From Leclercia sp. LSNIH1 (lineage in GTDB: Bacteria > Pseudomonadota > Gammaproteobacteria > Enterobacterales > Enterobacteriaceae), in contig NZ_CP026167.1 of assembly GCF_002902985.1 (NCBI RefSeq), forward strand, positions 3,720,001 to 3,784,000: a stretch of 64,000 bases of DNA, written 5' to 3'. Under the pieces are notes generated by a model. It was not told the DNA's origin. It saw only the letters and a list, made by a program, of their open reading frames with translations, and ran no database searches. Shown one piece after another: positions 1 to 7,959 of the stretch. The position numbers and the translations under genes are program-made. How positions within the stretch are numbered: the first letter of the stretch is position 1; the number at the start of each line of letters is the position of its first letter.

Positions 1-1500
1 TTCGCCGATCCGCAAAATGTCAGAGAGATGGCGACATACAGCGCCACCGATATCGCCTCGACGTACTATCAGGTTAAAGCCGGGGGCGACGCCGCGGCGT
101 TAAAAGGTATCGCAAAACATCTGCTGGTGCTGGATGCGCTGGATCATGACTTTATCGCCAGCCACACCCAGGGGTTTGCCGACTTTGCCGCCGATATCGC
201 CGCCACGAGCTGGGAGGCCATCGAGCGCGAGTCTGGCCTGAAGCGCGCCGATCTGGAGAACGTGGCGCGCCTCTACGCTAAGTCCAGCGCCACCATCATC
301 ACCTACGGCATGGGGATCACCCAGCATAACAAGGGTACCGCCAATGTGCGTTTGATCGCCGACCTCCTGCTGCTGCGCGGCAATTTTGGCAAGCCCGGCG
401 CGGGCATCTGTCCGTTACGCGGCCACTCCAACGTGCAGGGCAACCGCACCGTGGGGATCACCGAAAAACCGACCGCGGCCTTTCTGGACCGGCTGGGCAC
501 GGTGTTCGGTTTTACCCCACCAGCCACCCACGGCCACGACGCGGTACAGGCGGCGCAGGCGATGATTAACGGCGAGGCCAAAGCGCTCCTCTGCCTCGGG
601 GGAAATTTTGCGGTAGCGATGCCCGATCACGACAGGGCGTTTGCGGCGCTGAAACGTCTCGATCTCAGCGTACATGTCGCTACCAAGCTGAACCGCACCC
701 ACCTGCTGGTCGGGAAAGAGACATATCTTCTCCCCTGCCTGGGGCGCACCGAACTGGATATGCAGCAGAGCGGCCAGCAGTCAATCACCGTGGAAGACTC
801 GATGTCGATGGTGCATGCCTCCCGCGGCAAGCTCAAACCGGCCTCTCCCTGGCTACGCTCGGAACCCGCCATTGTCGCCGGGATCGCCCACGCCACCCTG
901 CTCCACAGCAAAACCGACTGGCTGGGTCTGGTGGAGGATTACGACCGCATTCGCGACGCTATCGAGCAGACGCTGCCGGGCTTTGAAAATTTCAACGCCC
1001 GCATCCGGGTGCCGGGCGGATTTCGTATGCCGCTGCCGCCCACGGAGCGCGTCTGGCCCACCGCCAGCGGCAAGGCGATGTTTTCGCTGTTTGAGGGTGT
1101 GAGCGAGAACAGTCCGGGCGAAGGTGAGCGCGTGCTGCGTCTGGTTACACTGCGTAGTCACGACCAGTACAACACCACCATCTATGCCCTGGATGACCGC
1201 TATCGCGGCGTGTTCGGCCGGCGCGACGTGCTGTTTATGAACGAAGAGGATATGCAGCAGTTGGGGCTGGAGCATGGCGATCGGGTAGATATTCATACCG
1301 CCCTCCCCGGCTCACAGCAGCGTCTGGATGACATCACCGTGGTGGCCTACAGCATTGCCCCTGGCACGGTTGCTGGCTACTACCCGGAAGCGAACGTGCT
1401 GGTACCGCTGGATTATCTCGATAAAGAGAGCGGTACGCCGTCGTACAAATCAGTGCCCGTCCGCCTGAGTCTGCGCTCAAAGGAGATCCGCGCCCTCTAA
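1..1500 (+). CDS. ydeP: FdhF/YdeP family molybdopterin oxidoreductase, C-terminal part (5' end outside window)
   Basis: The reading frame is open from base 1, so the gene starts upstream and the ATG at 28 is internal. About 499 residues are visible; the family is near 760, so the N-terminal third is missing. The visible part has the molybdopterin oxidoreductase fold (segments such as GMGITQHNKGTANVR, GNFGKPGAGICPLRGHSNVQ and LCLGGNFAVAMPD) followed by the molybdopterin dinucleotide-binding C-terminal barrel (LRSHDQYNTTIYALDDRYRG, VPLDYLDKESGTPSYKSVPV). These match the YdeP branch of formate-dehydrogenase-like enzymes, which in E. coli is linked to acid resistance; the substrate is unknown. 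Family assignment is strong; the YdeP name is by similarity recalled from memory. Confidence 0.88.
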   Translation, partial: FADPQNVREMATYSATDIASTYYQVKAGGDAAALKGIAKHLLVLDALDHDFIASHTQGFADFAADIAATSWEAIERESGLKRADLENVARLYAKSSATIITYGMGITQHNKGTANVRLIADLLLLRGNFGKPGAGICPLRGHSNVQGNRTVGITEKPTAAFLDRLGTVFGFTPPATHGHDAVQAAQAMINGEAKALLCLGGNFAVAMPDHDRAFAALKRLDLSVHVATKLNRTHLLVGKETYLLPCLGRTELDMQQSGQQSITVEDSMSMVHASRGKLKPASPWLRSEPAIVAGIAHATLLHSKTDWLGLVEDYDRIRDAIEQTLPGFENFNARIRVPGGFRMPLPPTERVWPTASGKAMFSLFEGVSENSPGEGERVLRLVTLRSHDQYNTTIYALDDRYRGVFGRRDVLFMNEEDMQQLGLEHGDRVDIHTALPGSQQRLDDITVVAYSIAPGTVAGYYPEANVLVPLDYLDKESGTPSYKSVPVRLSLRSKEIRAL

Positions 1501-1590
1501 TCTCTTCTCACGCCGTCACCGATCCGGTGTGTTGCCCGGATCGGTGATGCTCTCTCTGTTCAGTTTGACGCCGGTCAGCAAATAAAAAGG

Positions 1591-1992
1591 TCAGGTGGGT
1601 TCAGCATCTAACACTGACGTTCCGTAGGAATTGTCGATGGTGCACAGCCAGCGGTCATTTTCCAGACGGAATACATAGGTTGCACGCCGGGTGATCTCTG
1701 TTGTAGCGCCCTGTTCATCCGGGTAAAAAAGCTGGGATTCCATGATCACCAGCGCATCTCCTCCGCCTTCAATGATCTGGATATCGCCCTGCTTCACAAC
1801 GAGCTGATCCTGGAAATAATCAGAAATGGAAATAAAGGCGCTGCGGATATTGTCTTTACCTTTAACGATCATACCGGGCTTAACCACCAGCGCGGCGTCG
1901 TCGGCGTAGTGCTCCATCAGCGAATCAAAATCTTTGGCTAAGATCGCCCTGTCACACGCCTTAATGATATTGCGAAGCGGGTGTTCGTACAT
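1591..1992 (-). CDS. SnoaL-like / DUF4440 nuclear-transport-factor-2 fold protein
   Basis: A 133-aa protein of the cone-shaped NTF2-like fold. It shows the usual opening helix (IIKACDRAILAKDFDSLMEHYADDAALVVKPG) and the late strand pair RRATYVFRLENDRWLCTIDNSYG. Such proteins bind small hydrophobic ligands or act as isomerases; the substrate cannot be read from sequence. I place the start at the ATG at 1992, because AGGGAG lies seven bases before it; the ATG at 1998 is too close to that ribosome site. It stands alone, divergent from the small gene at 2238, and its upstream side carries copy A of a repeated intergenic module. No signal peptide is visible, so it is probably cytoplasmic. Confidence 0.75.
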   Translation of the reverse strand: MYEHPLRNIIKACDRAILAKDFDSLMEHYADDAALVVKPGMIVKGKDNIRSAFISISDYFQDQLVVKQGDIQIIEGGGDALVIMESQLFYPDEQGATTEITRRATYVFRLENDRWLCTIDNSYGTSVLDAEPT

Positions 1993-2058
1993 GTGCATAC
2001 TCCCTGTTCAGTGATTGCCTCTATTCACTGTATCACCCGTCGGCGCAAAGTGTTGGCC

Positions 2059-2193
2059 GGGCAAGCGAAAGTGTCCGGCTGGCCTTTCTGGAAGAGGTCT
2101 CGCAAAGCTAAAAGTAAATCCATGTAATACCCGGTTGTGGGTTTTCATACTTCAATCACGGTCATAAAGTGACCGCATTGCGGCACATTTGCC
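2059..2193. repeat. Diverged intergenic direct repeat, copy A (partner at 5364-5498)
   Basis: This stretch aligns without gaps to 5364-5498 in the same orientation. Between 2083-2193 and 5388-5498 I count 75 of 111 identical bases by hand, with exact blocks such as CCTTTCTGGAAG, CTCGCAAAG and TTGCGGCACAT. Both copies lie between a minus-strand gene and a plus-strand gene. The pair encloses the azlC, azlD and FUSC genes. Origin unknown: a duplicated promoter region, or ends of an old insertion. Confidence 0.6.
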
Positions 2194-2237
2194 ATTGTGC
2201 CAGGGAACTATCAGGCGTTGTATGCAGGGAGCAATAA

Positions 2238-2519
2238 GTGCGTATAGAAGAAGAGGTTTTTCTTGACGATTATGGTATGAGGAGAAAAAGATTCGTCTAC
2301 GATCATCGGGTTCATCACAGCTACGTCTTTGTTGCTGGTCACGAGGTATATACCGTGATTGTGGGCAGTCTGTTAGATGAAGCGACATTTACTCGGATCG
2401 GATATGAAATGCCGCCAGCCATTCCATTCCCGATCAATGGAATGGCAGAAGTCTTTTTGATACTTTCGACGGTATGGGGGGCCTGGCTGATTTTCGTCAT
2501 ATTAAATTCAAAGGATTAG
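2238..2519 (+). CDS. Small unknown protein with one C-terminal membrane segment
   Basis: 93 aa from a GTG start. AGGGAG sits six bases before the GTG, which supports the start. The N-terminal 65 residues are soluble and charged (MRIEEEVFLDDYGMRRKRF); residues about 70-90 are a hydrophobic stretch (VFLILSTVWGAWLIFVIL) long enough for one membrane pass, followed by a short polar tail. I do not recognise a family. It follows repeat copy A and faces away from the SnoaL-like gene. The coding potential is reasonable because of the ribosome site and the clean membrane helix, but no function can be offered. Confidence 0.5.
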   Translation: MRIEEEVFLDDYGMRRKRFVYDHRVHHSYVFVAGHEVYTVIVGSLLDEATFTRIGYEMPPAIPFPINGMAEVFLILSTVWGAWLIFVILNSKD

Positions 2520-2754
2520 GCAGCGCTGTTGTTTTGCAATCAGTTTCCCCTGGCCTTAATCGCTCACGCAGAGAAACTTCACATCGGGGGATTTGTTTTT
2601 CAGGCGGCTTCTGGAGGCGTGGTGGATAAGGGGCGCCGCACCTCTCTGGAAGAGATCTATGACGTTCTGCTTGGGTTAAAAAATGTACCGCGCTACAATC
2701 CGCACACAGGGTTGCCAAAAAGAACGCCGCGACCACTGATACAGGGAGATGTCC

Positions 2755-3009
2755 ATGCCTACAAGAGAGTTACAGAAGGGAGAGCCTGCTATGTCGTATT
2801 GCAATAAGCACGAACATTCCGCGCTTCTTGCCCCTGGTGACAGGGAAAAGAGAGTATTTCAGGCATTAGCATCTGCGGAGTTGCACACTCATGGCATCAG
2901 TGCAGAGGCATATATTCACGATCTTAAAGCCGAACTGGCTGCAGTTAAAAAACGATCTTCTGCCACCCTGCTTCGCAAAAAACTTAATGCATCATCTGGG
3001 CGAGAATAA
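2755..3009 (+). CDS. Small hypothetical protein, probably cytoplasmic
   Basis: 84 aa if translation starts at ATG 2755, which has AGGGAG six bases upstream; ATGs at 2749 and 2791 are alternatives. The sequence is hydrophilic, with His/Cys near the start (SYCNKHEHSA) and a charged helical part (EAYIHDLKAELAAVKKRSS). No family recognised. It is followed by a good terminator at 3038-3065, which favours a real transcribed unit. The 235 bases before it (2520-2754) contain only a weak TTG-started frame that I do not support. Confidence 0.45.
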   Translation: MPTRELQKGEPAMSYCNKHEHSALLAPGDREKRVFQALASAELHTHGISAEAYIHDLKAELAAVKKRSSATLLRKKLNASSGRE

Positions 3010-3038
3010 CCCGACATCTGAGCGTAGCTTCCAGCAAC

Positions 3039-3064
3039 AGGCCCAACAATCGGGCCTTATTTTT
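3039..3064 (+). terminator. Intrinsic terminator after the 2755-3009 gene
   Basis: Stem AGGCCC with GGGCCT around an AACAATC loop, followed by TATTTTTT. It ends the plus-strand unit just before the convergent azlD gene. Confidence 0.7.
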
Positions 3065-3070
3065 TGCAGA

Positions 3071-3394
3071 TTAAGTGCCTAAAAAATACCCCGCCGCGCA
3101 AAACGCTACCACTCCCGCGATCACCGTGGCAAAGAGTCCGCGGGTAAGAATGCCCACCAGAGTGGCAAACGCCGCCGCCAGCAGCGAGATGCTGATCCCC
3201 GAATCTGTCATTGCAGGTTTACTCATCAGTTCGGCGGCAACCAGGGCGGCCATGATGGCGGTGGGGATAAAGCTCAGCCACTGCAGCAACACCTCCGGCA
3301 GCCGAAAACGGGATAACAACAAAACCGGCACGGTACGCATCAGGGCAGTGACCAGCGCCGAGGCGAGGATCGCCAGCAGAATATTTCTTTCCAT
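3071..3394 (-). CDS. azlD: AzlD-family branched-chain amino-acid exporter small subunit
   Basis: 107 aa, nearly all hydrophobic, with about four membrane spans. The opening of the first span (LLAILASALVTALMRTVPVL) and the segment RFRLPEVLLQWLSFIPTAIM are typical of AzlD/YgaH small subunits. These pair with AzlC/YgaZ to export branched-chain amino acids or analogues through the inner membrane. Its start lies one base after the azlC stop, so the two are one operon. Substrate is inferred from the family only. Confidence 0.85.
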   Translation of the reverse strand: MERNILLAILASALVTALMRTVPVLLLSRFRLPEVLLQWLSFIPTAIMAALVAAELMSKPAMTDSGISISLLAAAFATLVGILTRGLFATVIAGVVAFCAAGYFLGT

Positions 3395-3395
3395 C

Positions 3396-4130
3396 TTATT
3401 TTCCTTTCCGGGCGCGTAACAGCAGCGTCGCCAGCGTGGCGGCCAGGGATGCGGCCAAAATGACCACCAGACTGAGCGAGCTACTCCCGGCAGTCAGCAG
3501 TGTGATCGCCACCGCGACGACAATATTGATGGTTTCGAGGATCTTCCTGCGGCTGGCAAACCACATCATCAGGATCAGGCCGATAAACATCGACACCAGG
3601 CTGAAGCCCAGCCCCTCCATCAGCGAGGCGGGCAGCGTGGTTGCCAGCCATGCTCCGGCCACACAGGCGATGATCCAGTTCAGCCAGGCGGTAATATTCA
3701 GCCCCAGCATCCAGGGGTAGCTGATTTTGCCCTGCGGGCTGGCGCGCTGCACCGCCACGCCAAAGGTTTCGTCGGTCAGCAACAGCCCGCTGACCACTTT
3801 CTGCAGGGTGGTGTAGTCACGAAAAAAAACGCTCATGGAGGAGCTCATCAGCAGGTAGCGCAGGTTGACCAGCAGCACGCTCAGCACCACGGAGGCCATT
3901 TCCGCCCCTGCGGCCCAGAGTGAGTAAAACAAGAACTGCGCCGAACCGGCGTAGAGGGCGCTCGCCAACAGCGCGATTTGCCCGGTGGTAAACCCGGAGA
4001 GCGTGCCTATCGCCCCCGCCGCAAAGCCAATGCTCCAGTAGCCTGCAATGGTGGGGAGACAGGCAGCAATACCGGCCCGAAATTCGTCCGTGACGGACGC
4101 GGGATGTCCGGTATTTATTTTCATCAACAT
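3396..4130 (-). CDS. azlC: AzlC-family branched-chain amino-acid exporter large subunit
   Basis: 244 aa from the ATG at 4130, preceded by AAGGGAAG at good spacing; a longer frame to 4184 has no support. The segment PTIAGYWSIGFAAGAIGTLSG and the conserved internal part LTDETFGVA are hallmarks of the AzlC/YgaZ family. About seven or eight hydrophobic spans are visible. It is first in a two-gene operon with azlD and should form the permease core of an amino-acid efflux pump. This is a second-type copy placed in an accessory region rather than the usual ygaZH locus, as far as the context shows. Confidence 0.85.
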   Translation of the reverse strand: MLMKINTGHPASVTDEFRAGIAACLPTIAGYWSIGFAAGAIGTLSGFTTGQIALLASALYAGSAQFLFYSLWAAGAEMASVVLSVLLVNLRYLLMSSSMSVFFRDYTTLQKVVSGLLLTDETFGVAVQRASPQGKISYPWMLGLNITAWLNWIIACVAGAWLATTLPASLMEGLGFSLVSMFIGLILMMWFASRRKILETINIVVAVAITLLTAGSSSLSLVVILAASLAATLATLLLRARKGK

Positions 4131-4244
4131 CGTTTCTTCCCTTATATTACTTAGCTCAATAACTATCTTAAGAATCAACAGCAAACGCTATAGTAAAATA
4201 CTGCTTAGCCGTGAAATTTATTCAGGTTGTGGGAGCCAGAGAAT

Positions 4245-5312
4245 TCAGACGCTTAGTTTTAGCGAGCGAAATACCACCATAACAATGCTAATGAAAATAA
4301 TGGCGATCAGTATGCTGGCACAGCGCATAACGGCCTGGATCGGCTCGGCCAGCCATAACGTATCCTGTATAAAAACGATGATCCAGGCCACAGTAAACTG
4401 ACGTCCGAAATAACTGATGGAAGATTTTCCCTGTTGCAGATGACACCCCAGCCATAATCCCGCGACCAGTATTGCTATATACACCGGGGGATAATGATGC
4501 ATGAGAGGTAAAAGGATAAAACTCAGCAATGTAGCGGCCATGCACCCGTATAAACGTTGCTGCATTCGCTGGCCGATCTGCTGTTGTAGGGGCTGAGTCG
4601 AGGCAGGAAGAATAAAGACCGCCAGCACTGAAACCATCGCCTGCCAGAATCCCGTCAGCTGGAAAACGAGCAATATCGGCGTCACCAGTAATAGTGTAAT
4701 CCCGGCCTGCAGGGGCAATAGCGGTCGATGAGCTGGCTCAGGGTGACTCTCCTGATGCGGCGGTGCAACCTGTCTGCGCCGGTTTAACGGATAAAAGAGC
4801 AAAGTAATCGCAATGCAAACTACGCAACCCAACACCACCTCTTCGATACGGTTAAACGTAAAACGTAACAGATGACGCAGCTCACTGTTCTTCTGCGCTT
4901 CAGCCATCACCATCATGGATGTGACCGCCCCCAGCACCCAGGAATAGGACCAGCGGGAGATGTCCGCTTGCCATACCGCCACGCCCCCGACAACTGCGCA
5001 GAACAGGACCAGAAACGCCGAGTCCTGGACGAGATACGTGGTAAGCAAGAGTGCCAGCACACCGCCCAGCACGGTTCCTGTCACCCGGTTAAACGCCCGA
5101 ACCATGGAGGCCTTCACTGAATTATTCATCACCGCATAGCTACTCAGTGCTGCCCAGCCAGAGTAATCAAAACCCGCCAGATCGGACAACAGCACCGACA
5201 CCAACACGGCTGAGATGACCTGAATTGCGAATAATTCTTTCAGCGTTGCTGCAGCCAGACGACTTTGCCAATTTTTGAGTTGAGCGGTCGGTGAATGAAA
5301 GCTGATGTTCAC
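4245..5312 (-). CDS. FUSC-family inner-membrane protein (half-size)
   Basis: 355 aa with two hydrophobic clusters, residues about 30-180 and 205-345, separated by a basic and proline/histidine-rich linker (NRRRQVAPPHQESHPEPAHR). The repeat architecture and phrases like VTGTVLGGVLALLLTTYLVQ fit the fusaric-acid-resistance (FUSC) superfamily, which includes AaeB and YccS and exports aromatic acids. Typical members are 650-700 aa, so this is a compact form. No membrane-fusion partner (AaeA-like) is adjacent, so efflux activity is uncertain. Repeat copy B lies upstream of its start. Confidence 0.75.
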   Translation of the reverse strand: MNISFHSPTAQLKNWQSRLAAATLKELFAIQVISAVLVSVLLSDLAGFDYSGWAALSSYAVMNNSVKASMVRAFNRVTGTVLGGVLALLLTTYLVQDSAFLVLFCAVVGGVAVWQADISRWSYSWVLGAVTSMMVMAEAQKNSELRHLLRFTFNRIEEVVLGCVVCIAITLLFYPLNRRRQVAPPHQESHPEPAHRPLLPLQAGITLLLVTPILLVFQLTGFWQAMVSVLAVFILPASTQPLQQQIGQRMQQRLYGCMAATLLSFILLPLMHHYPPVYIAILVAGLWLGCHLQQGKSSISYFGRQFTVAWIIVFIQDTLWLAEPIQAVMRCASILIAIIFISIVMVVFRSLKLSV

Positions 5313-5363
5313 GATCTTCTCCCTCTATTTATGTGGCTAAAAGGGAGTGTAGTTATCCGCACA

Positions 5364-5498
5364 GGGCAAGCAAATCACCCGGTATGACCTTTCTGGAAGC
5401 CGCCTCGCAAAGTCTCAAGTAACCTTATGTAATTCGGGGTTAACTCTTTTTATCAGGGGATCGGCGTCGTAGAGTGACTGCGTTGCGGCACATCCGCA
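5364..5498. repeat. Diverged intergenic direct repeat, copy B (partner at 2059-2193)
   Basis: Same-orientation partner of 2059-2193, separated by 3305 bases start to start. It lies between the FUSC gene (minus) and the Ash-like leader (plus), mirroring copy A between the SnoaL-like gene and the 2238 gene. Confidence 0.6.
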
Positions 5499-5575
5499 AT
5501 CGGGCGTAGGAACCCGTACTTTCACGACACGACAATATTTTTTGTCGCGACAGCGCTCATCCCGTTAAAATCACG

Positions 5576-5710
5576 GTGGCGCTGGCGGAGCAGCCGCGAG
5601 GCTGGCCGTTTTTGTCGTGTACGGCATTCCTACCTCCGTCAGCGCTACCACTCATGAGCGTAGGAACTCATGGGATGGTGAGGAGATTTTTAAAAAGGAA
5701 CACGACATGA
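5576..5710 (+). CDS. Ash-like leader ORF, overlaps next start (ATGA)
   Basis: A 44-codon frame from GTG 5576 ending in TGA 5708-5710, which overlaps the ATG of the next gene. Its start, MALAEQPRGWPFLSCTA, resembles the A-Q-P-x-G-W-P-x-S-x-x-T pattern I associate with Ash proteins of P4-like phage satellites. The frame is open upstream to a TAG near 5511 but has no good ATG or ribosome site. It may be a translated leader coupled to the 5707 gene or only a satellite remnant. The resemblance is from memory, so confidence is low. Confidence 0.3.
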   Translation: MALAEQPRGWPFLSCTAFLPPSALPLMSVGTHGMVRRFLKRNTT

Positions 5711-6162
5711 CAACTCTCTCTAATCTGTATTATACCCCATCTGACGAAAGCGTTATTCATCAACTTACCGCCCTGCCCTTTCCGGCTGATGCGGATCTCT
5801 TCGAGACCGCCGAACATTGCGCCGCACTGGTGAGCGTGCTGGTTGAAACTGACGACGCAGCTATATTCAGTGCGCTTTGTGAGCGTTTACTGCATGGCCT
5901 TCGCCAGCTGCGAGAACTCTGCGATGCCGATCTGCCGCCGTACCTGGTCGCACAGCTTATCGTGGGGGAGAAAGTCGCCTCCTGCGTACCGGATTGCTGG
6001 CAGGAAACCGCGTTACAGGTGGATTATGCGCTGGCGTTAACAGAGGCGCTGCTGGCAGGCACTCTGCCGCCTGGCGTAACGAAGGAATTAACAGGTTTGC
6101 TGCATGATATGGTGTGGTTGTTGGCGGAGTTTGTGAAGGAGCGGTATATTACGGCGCACTAA
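5707..6162 (+). CDS. Unknown 151-aa acidic protein behind the Ash-like leader
   Basis: Start at ATG 5707, with AAGGAA eight bases upstream; the same frame is open back to GTG 5617 but that part reads as leader sequence. The protein is helical and acidic, rich in Leu, Ala, Asp and Glu (LFETAEHCAALVSVLVETDDAA, LALTEALLAGTLPPG), with four cysteines and no membrane span or signal peptide. I do not recognise the family. Its coupling to an Ash-like leader suggests a phage-satellite cargo gene; that is inference. Confidence 0.65.
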   Translation: MTTLSNLYYTPSDESVIHQLTALPFPADADLFETAEHCAALVSVLVETDDAAIFSALCERLLHGLRQLRELCDADLPPYLVAQLIVGEKVASCVPDCWQETALQVDYALALTEALLAGTLPPGVTKELTGLLHDMVWLLAEFVKERYITAH

Positions 6163-6186
6163 GCGCTGCTGAACGTCTGGGCACAT

Positions 6187-6209
6187 AACCCGGTCAGTAA
6201 GACCGGGTT
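6187..6209. terminator. Bidirectional terminator-like hairpin
   Basis: Perfect stem AACCCGGTC / GACCGGGTT with AGTAA loop, lying between the ends of the convergent 5707 gene and the hcp-effector-immunity operon. Confidence 0.6.
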
Positions 6210-6217
6210 TGTGCTGG

Positions 6218-6460
6218 TTATAGGTGTCTTTCTTTCATCCTGGCGACAGTGAAAATCAATAGTGTATTGATGATTACTGACGCAGTGAGAACGGATAACA
6301 TGAATAAATCATTCCACGCCTGCTCGGTAATAAATCCAAACCGATCGCTGAAGCGCTTGAACAAATATACTTCAGGCAGGAGCAGGTAAAATGCTGAAAA
6401 AATCACGAGAAATGACAAGAATTGAATAAGCCATAAACCTGCGTGTTTCGCTGGCGTCAT
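6218..6460 (-). CDS. Small membrane protein, candidate immunity to the Tlde1-type effector
   Basis: 80 aa with two hydrophobic segments, residues about 8-30 and 50-73, and a charged C-terminus (ARMKERHL). It starts two bases after the stop of the effector gene, so it is translated from the same message. In type VI effector modules the gene directly after a toxin usually encodes its immunity protein; a membrane or periplasmic location fits an effector that acts on peptidoglycan. No sequence motif proves immunity, so the role rests on position and topology. Confidence 0.65.
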   Translation of the reverse strand: MTPAKHAGLWLIQFLSFLVIFSAFYLLLPEVYLFKRFSDRFGFITEQAWNDLFMLSVLTASVIINTLLIFTVARMKERHL

Positions 6461-6462
6461 CG

Positions 6463-6939
6463 TTAATACACCTGAATAGTGCCGTAAGCGTTAAGTGATG
6501 CGGATACCATCACTGTAGGGGTTCTTAGGAGTGCTTCCCGTAGTACTGCAAAATGACAACGAGAAGGAAGCGTAATGCAGCCGTTACTGATCCCTTTATA
6601 TCCTGCAGGATGAAGTCTGAAGTTCCCTCTTTCCACTTGTTCAATAAATGTGTGATCATCGATATTCCCATCTACGCGATACAGAGCGAACCATATTGAG
6701 TGATCAGAGCCCGTCACTTGCGTTGCAAAAACATCTTTTACGCGTGTACTTAAGCTACGGGGCCGGTCAACAATATAATATTTACCCGGCGGCAGTGGAC
6801 CAATATCCTTTATGGCAACTGAATCAGGATTATTCCGGTGCTGTCCTGTATTACCCGAATACGCAGGGAAAAAACCAATACCCGGACAGCTCAGATTAGA
6901 CAAAGCATTGCCGTTAAGCCGAAAGGTACAATGAATCAT
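6463..6939 (-). CDS. Type VI secretion effector, Tlde1/DUF2778 L,D-transpeptidase-like
   Basis: 158 aa from the ATG at 6939, which overlaps the hcp stop (ATGA). The C-terminal half has the catalytic signature of the DUF2778/Tlde1 family: residues 108-121 read RLHPAGYKGISNGC, giving His110, Ser118 and Cys121. Earlier signature parts are FPAYSG (24-29) and GPLPPGKYYIVDRP (47-60). Tlde1 proteins are delivered by type VI secretion into the periplasm of rival bacteria, where they cut or exchange peptidoglycan stem peptides. Position between hcp and a membrane protein supports this. The effector is small enough to travel inside an Hcp ring (inference). Confidence 0.82.
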   Translation of the reverse strand: MIHCTFRLNGNALSNLSCPGIGFFPAYSGNTGQHRNNPDSVAIKDIGPLPPGKYYIVDRPRSLSTRVKDVFATQVTGSDHSIWFALYRVDGNIDDHTFIEQVERGNFRLHPAGYKGISNGCITLPSRCHFAVLREALLRTPTVMVSASLNAYGTIQVY

Positions 6940-7418
6940 CGGTCGTTCCACGCATCAGTAAACATGATATTTCCGTCGCAGTGCTTCCATGTAATCTTTT
7001 CATAGCGGAGCGAAACAGATTCAAGATGATTATGTTTTTCGGTGCTGGCATTTTTGCAGTTATGCATCAGAGGACAGACCGAGACGACTTTGACACCTTC
7101 CAGCAGCATGTTGAAGTATTCAACTTCCTGCCCGGCATCGTTGATGTGATACCACTTAAATTCGGCACTTTTTAGCGTCTGGCCTTTCGCTACTGCCTTG
7201 TACAAGTAGGGACTTGATGAATCGAATTCCTTTTCGAAGGTTAATGCACTATGCACTCGAGTTCCTGTAATTTTACCCGTCATGTTATCTGTGGGTAGAT
7301 GTAGACCATGCGCGAAACTATGAATCTCAATGCTGCCCTCTCGAGCCCTTACATCTACAGAACCTTTAATATCTGCCCCACCGTCATCTTTAAGCCATAA
7401 GTAAGCTGGAATAGCCAT
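6936..7418 (-). CDS. hcp: Hcp, type VI secretion tube protein (orphan copy)
   Basis: 160 aa from ATG 7418 (MAIPAYLWLKDDGG), the standard Hcp length; an upstream in-frame start at 7451 is less likely. Family signatures include the opening strand AYLWLKDDGGADIKGS, HSFAHGLHLPTD, TGTRVHSALTFEKEFDSSSP and the late YEKITWKHCDGNIMFTDAW. Hcp hexamers stack into the secreted tube of the type VI apparatus and can carry small effectors. No other type VI structural gene is in the window, so this is an auxiliary module that would need a main cluster elsewhere. A TATAAT box lies near 7452-7460 on the minus strand. Confidence 0.88.
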   Translation of the reverse strand: MAIPAYLWLKDDGGADIKGSVDVRAREGSIEIHSFAHGLHLPTDNMTGKITGTRVHSALTFEKEFDSSSPYLYKAVAKGQTLKSAEFKWYHINDAGQEVEYFNMLLEGVKVVSVCPLMHNCKNASTEKHNHLESVSLRYEKITWKHCDGNIMFTDAWNDR

Positions 7419-7959
7419 GATCTTTAATCTCCATTTGACCTTAGAAACCATAATTATAATATGGTTATTTTCGACGGTATATAGATTAATTAACTGTGTA
7501 GATTGTCAAATGTCAAAAACCTAAAACCTCGACAAAGTAATTGGCTAGCTTATGAGTATTATTTAAATAATATATTTTATAAATGTTAACATCTATTCAT
7601 TATGTTTTGCTTAGCACCAAAACCAGTATCTTCAAGCTTACTGTGCGCAGTACCACCAATAGTAAAGTGTAAGTATTACAACACATCCATATGCAGACAC
7701 AATACATCGTACTACACCGAGACAATTAACATGTTATAACAACACTCATCATGTTAAAACTACGTTCCTGGAGGCTGAACATCAGCTGCCTAAAGCTAAC
7801 CGTTTTGTCTTGTTAATCACTCATGCCTCTGGCAGCGTTTCTGTGATGAGCGTCATAAATTAGATGGCACTGGATTAATTTTGAGCAAGGACAATACCTG
7901 TTATGGTTACACTTTATTGATATAATGCAGACTGCAATTCACCAAACTGAGGTTTGAAA
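7419..7959. other. AT-rich intergenic stretch between hcp and the NACHT gene
   Basis: About 540 bases with no convincing ORF. It holds the divergent promoters of hcp (near 7452-7475) and of the NACHT locus (7918-7926). Base composition drops sharply here and stays low through 9800, unlike both flanks. Confidence 0.6.
7918..7926 (+). promoter_or_regulatory. Extended -10 promoter of the NACHT locus
   Basis: TGATATAAT is a perfect extended -10 (TGn followed by TATAAT), 33 bases before the GTG start at 7960. The -35 region is weak, as often with extended -10 promoters. Confidence 0.5.

Noticed and set aside
2529..2807. 92-aa frame from TTG 2529
   Set aside because: No ribosome site, no recognisable family, and it overlaps the better supported gene at 2755.
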